Below, one piece after another: positions 10,923-21,378 of a DNA stretch of 64,000 bases. Every line of letters starts with the position of its first letter. Positions within the stretch are counted from its first letter, which is position 1. Below the pieces are notes generated by a model. That model had not been told where the DNA came from and did no database searches. It saw nothing but the letters and a program-made list of their open reading frames with translations. The position numbers were made by a program, and so were the translations under genes. Origin of the DNA: Costus lasius (Eukaryota > Streptophyta > Magnoliopsida > Zingiberales > Costaceae); the NCBI GenBank assembly GCA_027563935.2, contig CM050449.1, positions 53,709,949-53,773,948 on the forward strand. Reading direction: 5' to 3'.

Positions 10923-11150
10923 GTACCCACTCAGTGGGCACGTCCATCTATCTTCAGACGGTGTGGGATTACACCTGTGTGTTACAGAGTAGGGATTTAT
11001 CCCTTCTCGTTGCTCAGCATAGCACATGGTGGTCCAGGGAGTAGGTCGGGTCAGCTTGACCATGTAGGCTACATATGTGGCGCATATGGTAGCACATGGA
11101 GGCAGCCATCTGTGGGGTCAGAGACTGTGTTGTACCAACTCAGTTGGCAC
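10923..11150 (+). other. pair of covarying leader hairpins
   Basis: GTACCCACTCAGTGGGCAC (10923-10941) and GTACCAACTCAGTTGGCAC (11132-11150) are two versions of one hairpin, 209 bp apart. They differ at the third base of the CCCAC/GTGGG stem by a compensating C-G to A-T change. Both versions are present at matching places in Ang5 (44593-44611, 44801-44819) and Ang6 (minus strand, 51962-51980, 51754-51772). A role in RNA dimerisation, packaging or translation is possible but unproven. Confidence 0.6.
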
Positions 11151-11460
11151 AGTCTGCTGGACTGCCCAGATGAAGGGGAATCGCACGGGTTGGCGATCGG
11201 CAGGGACTGCCTACCGGAGATTAGTGCTTGTACTCTCTGTGCATCTTATCTCGCCTGAGCGGGACGCGGAGACCAAGTATGAAATCCGGATCCCATCTCA
11301 CTAAAAGAGTGTCTACTCTTTCGGGCTGTTTTGTTGGATTTTTCAAGCCAGATAAAATAGTGAGAAAAAGGAATCTTTCTTAAGTCCTGATCGATTCTTA
11401 TACATTGATACTGACCTTGCTGTTCTTGCATTGTTGTAGATACCTGCAGCAACGAACACC

Positions 11461-14400
11461 ATGAACTTCAATGTGCGATCCCTACTGGAAAGGGAGAAGT
11501 TTGCAGGGCCGAACTTCTCTGACTGGTTCGGACACCTTAAGATCGTTCTTAAGGCAGAGAGGAAACTGTATGTCCTCGAGACGGCGATACCGCCGCAGCC
11601 CGCTCCGAACGCCGCAAGGGCGGTTCGGGAAGCCTATGAAAAGCACGTCAATGATAGCATTGATGTCGCTTGCCTGATGCTAGCGTCTATGACGCCACCG
11701 CTGCAGCGTCAGCATGAGGATATGTCTGCTATAGACATGATAGCGAACCTCAAGATGCTGTATGCTGCACAGGCGAGGACTGAACGCTATAATTTGACGA
11801 AGCTCTTCTTTCAGAGAAAACTGGCTGAAGGGAGCCCAGTGGGAGCTCATGTGCTCAAGATGATTGGGCACAAGGAGGCTCTAGAGAAACTGGGGCATAC
11901 CATCAACCAGGAGCTTGCTGTGGATATTATTCTGCAGTCTCTCCCGCCTTCATTCGACGCGTTCATTATTAACTTTAATATGAACAAAATCGATTGTACT
12001 CCGGCAGAGCTGCTGAATATGCTCCTCACTACTGAGGAGACTCTGAAGGGAAAGCCTTCGACCTCTGTCTTAATGGTTCCTTTAAGGAACAAGAAGAAGG
12101 GGAAGAAGGGCAAAGCCCCTGTCAAGAGCTACAGCAAGGCTTTGAAGCAAAAGGTCAAGCGGTCCAAGGAATACAGGTGTTTCCACTGTGGCCAGCTGGG
12201 TCACTGGAAAAAGGACTGTAAAGCGCTCCAAGGAGATAAGAGGGGAAGCTTCGCTTCTGGCTCAGGTATATTCGTGACTGAGGTCATGTTTTCTTCTTCT
12301 ATATCATGGGTGTTGGACACTGCATGTGGAGTTCACATTTGTTCAAATGTACAGGAACTCAAGAGAAGAAGGCAGGTGGGACAGCATGAGGTGGACCTAC
12401 GCGTTGGAAACGGGGCACGGGTTGCTGCTGTTGCTGTAGGAGACTACTTCATTTCTTTACCATCTGGAATTGTATTGGAACTAAACAATTGTTATTTTGT
12501 TCCCAGTATTACTAAAAATATTATCTCCATTCCTGCTCTTGTCAGGAAGGGATTTTCCTTTGAATGCAATATTTCAAAGTGTATTTTGTCTTTTGATAAT
12601 ATTGTTTATGCAACTGGTTCAATTAGCAATGGGTTATACATGTTGGACATGGAATGTTCGATACAGCAAATTGATATTAAGAAAGCCAAGAATGCTGATG
12701 ACAGCACCTTGCTATGGCATAGTCGTTTAGTCCATATAAACGAGAAACGCATTAAGCGGTTGCATGATCATGGACTGCTGGGATCATTCTCCTATGAGGA
12801 GATTGATACATGCAAAGCTTGTTTGATGGGTAAAATGACGAAGTCACCTTTTCCTCACAAAGGTCAAAGGGCTTCAGGTTTACTTGACCTTATACACAGT
12901 GATGTGTGTGGGCCATTTAGTAAACATGCCAGAGGTGGCTATCAGTACTTCATTACCTTTACTGATGATTTCAGTAGGTATGGGTATGTCTATCTGATGA
13001 GACATAAAAGTGAATCTTTTGACAAGTTCAAAGAGTTCAAAAATGAAGTACAGAATCAGCTAGGCCGAAATATCAAGGCACTTCGCTCAGATCGAGGTGG
13101 TGAATACTTGAGTCATACGTTTACTGACTATCTGAAGGAGTGTGGGATTATCTCACAGCTCACTCCGCCAGGAACACCGCAATGGAATGGTGTGTCCGAG
13201 AGGAGAAATAGAACGTTACTTGATATGGTTCGTTCTATGATGAGTCAGGCTTCTTTACCCAACTCCTTTTGGGGTTTTGCACTGGAAACAGCTGCAAAGG
13301 TACTAAACCGAGTGCCATCCAAGGCCGTTTCAAAGACGCCATATGAGTTATGGTATGGGAAACAGCCAAGCTTGACATTTATCAGGATCTGGGGTTGCGA
13401 GGCTTATGTCAAAAAGCTCGCCTCTGGGAAACTAGAGAGCAGATCTGACAAATGTATCTTTGTCGGTTACCCTAAGGAAACTAAGGGTTATTATTTCTAC
13501 GACCCCAAGGAGAACAAGGTATTTGTTGCTCGGACGGCCATATTTCTTGAGAAGGAGTTTCTTCTGCAAGAGGCCAGTGGGAGAGAAATAAAGCTGGATG
13601 AGAATCCAGAGGTAGGACAAAGTGCTCAAGCAGAATTGGATGAGCCTGAGCCCGTAGATCAGGTTATTGAACAACCTGAGGCTCAGATATCACGGGAACC
13701 GCGAAGATCGGGAAGGATCCGTCGACAACCTGAGCGTTATGACGGAGTCTACATCATTGATAATGATGAACCCCTCACTTATGCGGATGCGGTCAGTGGA
13801 CCGGAGTCAGCGAGATGGCTTGAAGCTATGCGCGCCGAGATGGACTCCATGTCAGATAACCAAGTTTGGGATTTGGTTGATCCGCCTCCGGGAGTTATCC
13901 CTATAGGCTGTAAATGGATCTTCAAGAAGAAGATTGACATGGATGGTAACGTAGTTACCTATAAAGGCAGGCTAGTTGCGAAAGGTTTCAAACAAATCTA
14001 CGGGATAGATTATGATGAAACTTTCTCACCTGTAGCTATGTTTAAGTCTATTCGGATTCTTTTCGCGATAGCTGCATATTATGATTATGAGATTTGGCAG
14101 ATGGATGTGAAAACAGCTTTCCTTAATGGAAATCTGGATGAGGATGTGTATATGACACAACCTGAGGGTTTCACTAATCCAGCAGATCATCATAAGATAT
14201 GCAAGTTAAAGAAGTCCATTTATGGACTTAAGCAAGCATCTAGAAGCTGGAATATTCGTTTTGATGAATCAATCAGTGAATTTGGTTTCATCAAGAACGA
14301 GGATGACCCGTGTGTATATAAGAGGTTTAGTGGGAGCGTAATTACTTTCTTAGTCCTCTATGTCGATGATATCTTGATCATTGGAAATGACATTCCTGAA

Positions 14401-15342
14401 ATGCATGCTGTTAAGGCATGGCTGAGGAAATGTTTCCAGATGAAAGATTTAGGAGAAGCAGCCTATGTGTTAGGTGTGGAGATCTACAGGGATAGATCGA
14501 AGAGGCTTCTCGGGCTGTGCCAGAGTACTTACATCGAAAAGGTCCTGGAGAGATTTCATTTAGAGAATTCTAAACGAGGATATCTTCCAGTCAGACATGG
14601 TCTGAATCTTTCGAAGAGTCAGTGTCCACAAACACAGACTGAGAAAGATGAAATGGACAATACGCCTTATGCTTCGGCTATTGGATCCATTATGTATGCG
14701 ATGTTGTGTACTCGCCCAGACGTCGCTTACAGGTTAAGCGTGACCAGTCGTTTCCAAAGTAATCCAGGTATGGCGCACTGGATTGCAGTCAAGAACATTT
14801 TAAAATATCTGCGGAGAACCAAAGATATGTTCTTGATATATGGTGGTCAGGAAGAACTCAGTATAGAGGGATATACTGACGCTTCGTTCCAGTCAGACCA
14901 GGATGATTTCCGATCGCAATCAGGCTATGTTTTTAGCTTGAATGGAGGTGCAGTGGTGTGGAAGAGTTTCAAACAGTCAACTGTTGCTGATTCCACAACA
15001 GAAGCCGAGTATGTTGCAGCCTCGGAAGCATCCAAGGAGGCAGTGTGGATTCGTAAGTTCGTGAGAGAACTTGGTGTCGTTCCTTCGAGTGCAGATCCTT
15101 TGGTTATCTTCTGTGATAACACTGGAGCAATCGCACAAGCAAAGGAACCACGGTCGCACCAGAAGTCCAAGCACATACAGAGAAGGTTTCATTTGATCAA
15201 GGAGATCATAGATCGTGGCGAGATCAAAATCTGCAAGGTTCATACAGATGACAATCTGGCAGACCCGCTTACCAAGCCTCTGGCGCAGCAGAAGCATGAG
15301 AAGCACTGTAATAATATGGGTTTGAGATTTCTCAACCATTAG
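11461..15342 (+). CDS. intact copia gag-pol polyprotein
   Basis: A single frame of 1,293 codons starts at ATG 11461 (MNFNVRSLLEREKF) and ends LRFLNH. Gag spans about residues 1-260, with the zinc knuckle CFHCGQLGHWKKDC at 240-253. Protease has LDTACGVHIC with the likely catalytic Asp at 286, carrying DTA instead of the more usual DTG or DSG. Integrase shows Asp 481, Asp 544 (SDRGGEY) and Glu 580, a D-D-35-E arrangement. RT has YVDD at 967-970. RNase H has Asp 1140, Glu 1183 and Asp 1219. Gag packages the RNA, and the pol parts mature the proteins, copy the RNA and insert the cDNA. One oddity is WHSRLVH in the integrase zinc finger where all sister copies have WHSRLGH. The product looks complete, and the G to V change is the only obvious doubt about activity. 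Confidence 0.97.
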   Translation: MNFNVRSLLEREKFAGPNFSDWFGHLKIVLKAERKLYVLETAIPPQPAPNAARAVREAYEKHVNDSIDVACLMLASMTPPLQRQHEDMSAIDMIANLKMLYAAQARTERYNLTKLFFQRKLAEGSPVGAHVLKMIGHKEALEKLGHTINQELAVDIILQSLPPSFDAFIINFNMNKIDCTPAELLNMLLTTEETLKGKPSTSVLMVPLRNKKKGKKGKAPVKSYSKALKQKVKRSKEYRCFHCGQLGHWKKDCKALQGDKRGSFASGSGIFVTEVMFSSSISWVLDTACGVHICSNVQELKRRRQVGQHEVDLRVGNGARVAAVAVGDYFISLPSGIVLELNNCYFVPSITKNIISIPALVRKGFSFECNISKCILSFDNIVYATGSISNGLYMLDMECSIQQIDIKKAKNADDSTLLWHSRLVHINEKRIKRLHDHGLLGSFSYEEIDTCKACLMGKMTKSPFPHKGQRASGLLDLIHSDVCGPFSKHARGGYQYFITFTDDFSRYGYVYLMRHKSESFDKFKEFKNEVQNQLGRNIKALRSDRGGEYLSHTFTDYLKECGIISQLTPPGTPQWNGVSERRNRTLLDMVRSMMSQASLPNSFWGFALETAAKVLNRVPSKAVSKTPYELWYGKQPSLTFIRIWGCEAYVKKLASGKLESRSDKCIFVGYPKETKGYYFYDPKENKVFVARTAIFLEKEFLLQEASGREIKLDENPEVGQSAQAELDEPEPVDQVIEQPEAQISREPRRSGRIRRQPERYDGVYIIDNDEPLTYADAVSGPESARWLEAMRAEMDSMSDNQVWDLVDPPPGVIPIGCKWIFKKKIDMDGNVVTYKGRLVAKGFKQIYGIDYDETFSPVAMFKSIRILFAIAAYYDYEIWQMDVKTAFLNGNLDEDVYMTQPEGFTNPADHHKICKLKKSIYGLKQASRSWNIRFDESISEFGFIKNEDDPCVYKRFSGSVITFLVLYVDDILIIGNDIPEMHAVKAWLRKCFQMKDLGEAAYVLGVEIYRDRSKRLLGLCQSTYIEKVLERFHLENSKRGYLPVRHGLNLSKSQCPQTQTEKDEMDNTPYASAIGSIMYAMLCTRPDVAYRLSVTSRFQSNPGMAHWIAVKNILKYLRRTKDMFLIYGGQEELSIEGYTDASFQSDQDDFRSQSGYVFSLNGGAVVWKSFKQSTVADSTTEAEYVAASEASKEAVWIRKFVRELGVVPSSADPLVIFCDNTGAIAQAKEPRSHQKSKHIQRRFHLIKEIIDRGEIKICKVHTDDNLADPLTKPLAQQKHEKHCNNMGLRFLNH

Positions 15343-15362
15343 ATTAAGTGCAAGTGGGAGAT

Positions 15363-17053
15363 TGTTGGGGTATGCCCTTAAGGCTAATGTTTGAGGCCTG
15401 TGGGAATGTATCTGTATCATGTAATAAACTGTTATGTTTATAAAGGCATGGTTGTTATTCAGTTAGCTACATTGTCTGCTGCAATATATGTTCTTCTGAA
15501 TAATGTCTCAAAGCTGTTCAGCTAGGCTGACATGCAGTTAAGTCCTTAGTCGATGTATCTTGGTGAACATGAGACAGCCTTGATATGGTTAAGACTAATA
15601 TGTGTTCTAATCTTATAGGATGCTTCGAGCATGGAATAAGATGTAGACTCATGGGTACATTGGATGTACTGGACAGACCCTACTAGGATGTTCAATTGTT
15701 TGTCACAATGTGAATATTCCTTGTATATGACAAGTGGCACATTTCCTCTGACTTGAGATTACTTGTGTTTTCTAAATGATGATTGTCATTATTTTGAGGT
15801 AGTTCAATATCATTTGAAACATAATGATTATAGACTAACTTGGATGATGAGCTTGAGTCAGGTTAGGGCACTAATGATAGACATAGGATTGCCGTCTCCT
15901 TGTTTAAGGAGTGTGATGTTCTAAAGGGGCCCCCTGGATGAGATGATTGAGAAAAGAGTATGGCCATACCCAGGTGACTATGTTCATCTGATCTAATCAT
16001 GCTCATCATATTGGAGTTACAAGCTTGACACGCTTGTCCAATAAGAACGTCCAGTGGTAAAGGAAATATGCATGCCTTGTGATTTGATTCACACTTGTGC
16101 TGTGGTATGGGTGTAGTCTTGGAAGACTCTTTCCTTTATATCGGGAGACAGTGATGTGTTGCTAGATACCCCTCACTGATCGTGATAATGTAAGTTATCG
16201 TTACCGACATTTAAAGGAAACCCTCAGGGTCGCACAATTTGATGATATGGCTTACTTAAGTCAGATCGTGTGGACTGAATTGTTTGAGTTCAGTTTGAAG
16301 GGATTTAATCTCTGATTGTAAGTGAGATCTGGTCTGATCATGTTTGATTGATTAGGGCTTCAGATCGGTAAGCTTCGATTGAGAGATTGGATGCTAGATC
16401 GGTCAGATCAGAAGCATTAAGAGATCAACGGTCAGATCAAGAACCTTGTGGTTTAATTATGATTTGGACTAGTTGCTTGGCTTATTTGGTTTGTGAACCG
16501 AACCAAAGTGAACCAGCTCAAATGAGCGCATGGTTCAAAAAGGGGGAAGAGAGATTTGCGACTTGGTGTGCGCATGTGAACGTTGAGAGGTGGTTTGCTA
16601 TTTTTAGATAGCAACTCCCTAAACGTGACCACGCTCCACGCTTCTCTTCTTGACGCCTCTTCTCGCCTCGCCTCTCCACTAGTCGAAACAAGTTTTCTCT
16701 TGTGTCGTGAAGAAGGTGGACGAAGAAGGAAAAGAAAATTTGCCAAGAAGTTTTCATCCCTTTCCATTCGATCAAGGACACTTTGGAGCCTTGCTAGCAC
16801 AAGGAGCGACAAAGAGTTTGCCATCATCCTCTTGTGTGCGAATCCCTTTGGAGAAGAAGCAATTGACTCTTTGCTTCCAAGGCAACATCTAGGCTATGGC
16901 GATGGTATGATCGTTTTCATTAATCTTTATTAGCCTTTTATCGAGTTGATCATTTAACATGCAAGTTGATCCTATAACCCTAATTTCCGCAAGACAAAGT
17001 TTTATATGCGCCATCACTTTAGGGTTATGCTCCCCCTTGAAGGGGACTCTTCA
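15363..17053 (+). repeat. 3' LTR of Ang2
   Basis: It follows the polypurine tract CAAGTGGGAGAT (15351-15362). It is the same length as the 5' LTR and differs by one base as read by eye. The element ends at TCTTCA, followed by the target duplicate CCCAT. Confidence 0.95.
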
Positions 17054-17058
17054 CCCAT

Positions 17059-17463
17059 TTGGTATGAGCATCAACTCCTCGCCACCTAGAGCTACTGATC
17101 CACTACCACATGGAGCCACCGGATCATCCTCACAGCACGCAGCTCCAGATCAGAGAGATTAGCAGAGTTACCGAGACCCAGGGGTACAGACTCTCTCTGC
17201 ACAGATGTACAGGCTAGAGCAGCGTATGGAGAGGATGATGGGTGCCATGGGGAGAATGTCCGATCAGATGAGTCACATCCACCTGGATATTGAAGCCTTG
17301 GGGAACTACATGGAAGACATGGGGAATTTCTCTATGATCGTTTTGGCTTTGAGGACTCCAGGAGGGGTGGTGTCTACGGCGATGCAGGTGAGGGAGTTTC
17401 TCATGACCCCATGGACGCTGCTCAGGCTGAGAGAGACGACGAGGAGACACATTTAGATGAGTA
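17059..17463 (+). pseudogene. Athila ORF-1, 3' part (Ath1)
   Basis: This continues ORF-1 from the other side of Ang2. It encodes FGMSINSSPP, then RLEQRMERMMGAMGRMSDQM, a heptad-like segment typical of the C-terminal part of Athila ORF-1, and an acidic tail near the final stop. There is an in-frame stop at about 17160 and a frame change near 17320, so it is decayed independently of the insertion. Confidence 0.7.
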
Positions 17464-17869
17464 GGATCTTGTGAGTAACTCATTCTTATTCTCATGCTTT
17501 ATTTGAGTTTACTGATTGATATCGATCTTATATTTGTAGGGAAGGATGACTATGTCAAATTTCTTGTGTCCTATTGCTAAGGATCCTCGCTTCTGAAATT
17601 TGATTACTATATACTTTCGATTTGGCTGTACTGACATGATTGGATGATTTTCTATACTTTTTCTTCGATATGGTTGTACTTGATATTCTTGAGATACTTA
17701 GTTCTATTTGAAGATGTTTCGATATGGTTGTACATGGTATTTTGATATTTTGGATTGATACTCTGTGTGATATAGGATTGATGTTGATGATTACTATTAT
17801 TATGCTTATGTGGTTTGTTTATTCATGAAAATGCTACCGTTATCATGCCGAAATTTTTCTTGATGATGA

Positions 17870-17949
<80 letters not shown>

Positions 17950-18793
17950 AATTGTGATTAAGATTAGATCTGTTATGTCAAATTTATTTCTCTAATACAT
18001 ATCTACCTATTGAGATTTTTCGTTGATTGATAAATCATATTTTTGGTGAACATATTATTTGGTAAGTTTGATTTTAAAGTGAAGCTATTTCTTTAAATAA
18101 AATCAACACATGAGTGTAATCCTTGAATTGGTATTAATGGATTAGTTTGGTTGATGTTCATACTATTGGATATTTGATGGGAAGAAAGGTTCCTTGATCC
18201 AATTAAAGCGAGGAATCCCCAACTTGGCACTATGTAAAATTGACAGTGGTACCAAAGGACATGGGTTGAAGCAATAAAGAGTAAAAGCATGCATCTATGT
18301 GGATGTAAGCCATGGAGAGGAATCAACCCACATTAACTCCGCTATCTTTGAAAGAATTCTTTCTATTAAAAAGATATGAGTTCTATTACATTGATTATGT
18401 GATCAATGTACTCTAACTTCATCACCAGAAAAAAAACATGGTAATCGAATTAGAGAATGTGGTTTAAAAAAAAATGTTGGTTTGAGAGAGAAAAAGATCT
18501 TGGAAACCATAATCCTGTAAACAAAAGTTGATAGTTATGAATCAAAACTGGATGAAGTCTTGAGATTGATATTCTACCTATTATGCAAGTTGTGAAGTTT
18601 TATTTGACTAATAGTGGATCTTAAAGATCAAACTCAAAGGATGGTATGTCAACTTGAAATTTTATGAAGCAATTGGTGAAAGTTTCCATTGATGATTGTA
18701 TTTTAGAAATTTATTCGTTATGAGAAAGTCTTTTCTTTTGATCAATTTCTTGATTTTTGCTTGAGGACAAGCAAAGTTTGAGCCTTATGTATT
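17464..18793 (+). other. Ath1 3' non-coding stretch and polypurine tract
   Basis: This is AT-rich sequence with no supported gene. It contains the (AT)37 run, one copy of the 30-bp block that starts TTGGCACT and ends GTGGTACC (18224-18253), and the polypurine tract region TTGAGGACAAGCAAAGTTTG at about 18761-18780 just before the LTR. The arrangement matches the Ath2 and Ath3 copies. Confidence 0.75.
17872..17945. repeat. (AT)37 microsatellite
   Basis: This is 74 bases of uninterrupted AT dinucleotides, preceded by TGATGATGATG. The corresponding parts of Ath2 and Ath3 lack the run, so it grew after these copies separated. Confidence 0.98.
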
Positions 18794-20077
18794 TGATGAC
18801 TCCAAATTTCATAGTATTTTTCACACTTATTTACTAGACTTTTGAGTCATAATCTTGCTCTTTTGCTTTATTTTTACACCTTATTTGCCCAATATATCGG
18901 AATCTACACCATTCTTTATTTTTGATCAATTTCAAGCAAAAAGGTATCATTATCACTAGTTTTCAAGCACTTTCAATGCATGAACGAGTTCTAATCATCA
19001 AGGGGAGTTTACATATCAAATTTCAAGTTAAAACAAGCCTTCTAGCAAAAATACGGCACTGCTGTAATTTTGCGACAAATTTCCACGGAACCGTAATTTC
19101 AGCAAACCCAACCAGAAGTTTCAGCAAAAATACGGCACTGCCGTAAATATTTCCATGGTACTGTAATTTCAGACAATTTCGACTAGAGGGCTTAGGCAAA
19201 AATACGGCACTGTCGTAAAGATTTCCACGGTACTGTAATCGTTGCCCATAATTCATAGAAGAAATTATGGCACTACCCTAATTATTTTATGGTGCCGTAA
19301 TTTTGCACCCAGATTTTTGAGTTTTCTACCGCAAAATTAAAAACACAATTTCTCGAGATTTAGGGCTCCAATTGAAGTTCCGAAAAAAGGGGAAGACTCA
19401 GGATAAGCAGGCGGAGATTTGGGAAGCAAAAGGAACAATTTTCATTCACGATTCACGGAGAATTTGAAAGAATCACCACCGTGTTAGGGTTCATCGCCGT
19501 TCGCTGCTCTAACTATCTCTGGCCATGATTTTTGAAAGGAAGCTTCACCTAAGGAAGAAGAACACACCACAGAAGTTTCAGAGTGAAAGGAAGCCGATCG
19601 AGGGAGATATCATAAAAAATGTGATCATGGCACTATTCATCGCGATTTCGAATCAATTACGGGTTGTAATTTAGATTACAGCCCTGTGTTGTAATTTTTA
19701 CTCCTCCCTTACGATTTCTAATCATCCTAAAATTATGTTTTGCTATGATTCTTTCGCCATGCTAGCTTAAACTTTCTCTTGGGACATGGGGGTTTAATCC
19801 TCTTGATATTTCAATGACTAGATAACTCTTCTTACATCAATATATTTTTGGTATGGGAATTTTACTTAAGTGATTTATGCCTTTAATCGTTTCTAGTATC
19901 ATGCATTAACATGTCTTAGAGTTTTGTGTTATGGACTGAGAAGATGATAACACGAAACTTGGAGGCCTAAAATTTATAATAGGAACTCATCGTAAGAGAT
20001 TAGTTGTGTTCTTATCTTTCGATTTTAGAAGTTTAACTCTTGTTGATGTTTTGAATTAGAAATTGTTATTGTTTTAG
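18794..20077 (+). repeat. Ath1 3' LTR, truncated
   Basis: It starts TGATGACTCC after the polypurine tract. It carries a palindrome cluster at about 19050-19300 (TACGGCACTGCCGTAA and decayed relatives) and then sequence collinear with the minus-strand Ath3 LTRs. Compared with the 2,012-bp LTR at 61630-63641, about 700 bp of the 3' end is missing. The exact break lies between about 20060 and 20078. Confidence 0.75.
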
Positions 20078-21378
20078 ATATGAGGTTGAGATTCCTCAAC
20101 CTCTAGGTCTTAGTGCAAGTAGGAGATTGTTGGTGTATATGCCCTAGGACCTAGTTTTTGTCCATCTATGTACTACTTGACATTGATATTTATATATCAT
20201 TATGGCATTGTCATTATCTATGTATGTCTACATCTGCGATTATATACTTACATGATAATGTCCCTGCAGACATATTGGATATGTGCTCAAATGACTGTCC
20301 CTAGTCGATGTACCTGAGTGGATATGGGACAGCTCTGGTACTTGTGAGACTGGTATATGGGCTGGTTAGACATGAGGTGCTAACGCAGACATATGGGTAT
20401 ATCAGTGGTGGTTATACTGGATAGACCCGCTGTGAGGCAATGACTTGGTGTCATGAGTTATCCTCACAAGTGATAGGAGATGCATTGATCCTTTCACTTG
20501 AGGTCATTGGCCATTCTATATGGTTAGGGACATGCTTTGATACAACCTAACACCTCGCCGTAGTTGGGAGGTAATAACGGTTGTCATTGAGCATGTCACG
20601 ACCCGTATGAGAAGGTCAATGGACAGACAAAGGATTTGCCCCTTCCTAAGGAAAGCTTGATATCCATGGAGCTCCTCTATGGTTCTATGACTGAAAGTGT
20701 ATGGTCATACCCAGGTGAGAACCTGATTTAGTCATAACCATGTGATTGGGTGAAAACAAGTGGTGACACACTTGTCCAATCGGATATCAGTTTGGCAAAG
20801 AGACTGTAATGCATCTATACCTAGTCGTGATGATGGGAATATCGATGTCGATATCCATTCCGATGTAATGCATCTGTACCTAGTCGCGATGATGGTGCCA
20901 CTCACTGCTTGTGGTGACGTTAGGTTAGCACTGCCAACGTCAAAGGAACCTACAGGGTCGCACATCTTGATGCTCGAGTTTTCATATTGAACGGGTAGCC
21001 TTTAGATCGAGTTATTGGATAACTCAGATCTATTTGGGAGATTTCGTCCGCGCCAATGGGCCTGATGAGATAGAAGAAACTTATTGGGGCCAACTTCCGT
21101 TTTTGGCAAATTGACCAAATTAACCATGGTTAGCCTCATTTGACCATGGGTCTGATTGGATTGGATCCAATAGCTTAGTTAACATGAGTTATTTTCTATC
21201 TTGACATCGGCATCGCCTTGCTCTAGGTATTTTCTGTCTCATCGTGTCGACCCCCTCGCAAGTGATCTTCATTGGGTTTTTGGGACCGGCTTGTTTCGAT
21301 GTTATTCTTCCGCTGTGCATTGTAATCTGTAATGTCTATCACTTAAAAATTATAAAATATCCACGGGGTTTCTCAACA
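20078..21378 (+). mobile_element. 3' fragment of a second copia family (CopB1)
   Basis: About 50 bp of internal end encodes LRFLNL and a stop, then GTGCAAGTAGGAGAT forms the polypurine tract, then a complete-looking LTR of 1,251 bp runs from TGTTGGTGTATATGCCC (20128) to TTTCTCAACA (21378). The design parallels the Angela LTRs (GACAGCTCTGGTACTTG, CTACAGGGTCGCAC) but the sequence is clearly a different family. Everything upstream, and the left target duplicate, is missing. Confidence 0.8.

Larger units (their letters stand above)
9646..11460 (+). other. Ang2 untranslated leader
   Basis: About 1.8 kb separates the primer site from gag. No ORF here resembles a protein. It holds a repeat of the 5-mer context GGTCGACT, a B-box-like T-arm (10557-10607), a TATA-like site (10759-10765) and two hairpins (10923-10941, 11132-11150). 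The same order is found in the leaders of Ang5 and Ang6, so the region is a conserved part of the family rather than a private insertion. Confidence 0.85.
7941..17053 (+). mobile_element. complete young Angela-like copia retrotransposon (Ang2)
   Basis: This 9,113-bp element has identical-length LTRs (1,691 bp each), primer site, long leader, single gag-pol frame and polypurine tract. It is flanked by the 5-bp duplication CCCAT at 7936-7940 and 17054-17058. By eye the two LTRs differ at one base (T at about 8948, G at the matching position about 16370). At the commonly used plant rate of 1.3e-8 substitutions per site per year that is roughly twenty thousand years, an inference that depends on the rate and on a count made by eye. 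It landed in the proline-rich part of ORF-1 of Ath1. It is the only element here with every part needed for autonomy. Confidence 0.97.
5513..20077 (+). mobile_element. Athila-like gypsy element, 3' half (Ath1)
   Basis: In order this contains the end of integrase (5519-5956), a palindrome-rich spacer, a broken ORF-1 (6954-7936 continuing at 17059-17463), a long AT-rich non-coding stretch, a polypurine tract and a truncated 3' LTR from 18794. ORF-1 continues in register on the far side of Ang2 once one copy of the CCCAT duplication is removed, which proves that the two halves were once joined. The 5' half lies left of the window beyond the chromovirus-like insertion. The right end is truncated by a junction with a copia fragment. 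Confidence 0.8.
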
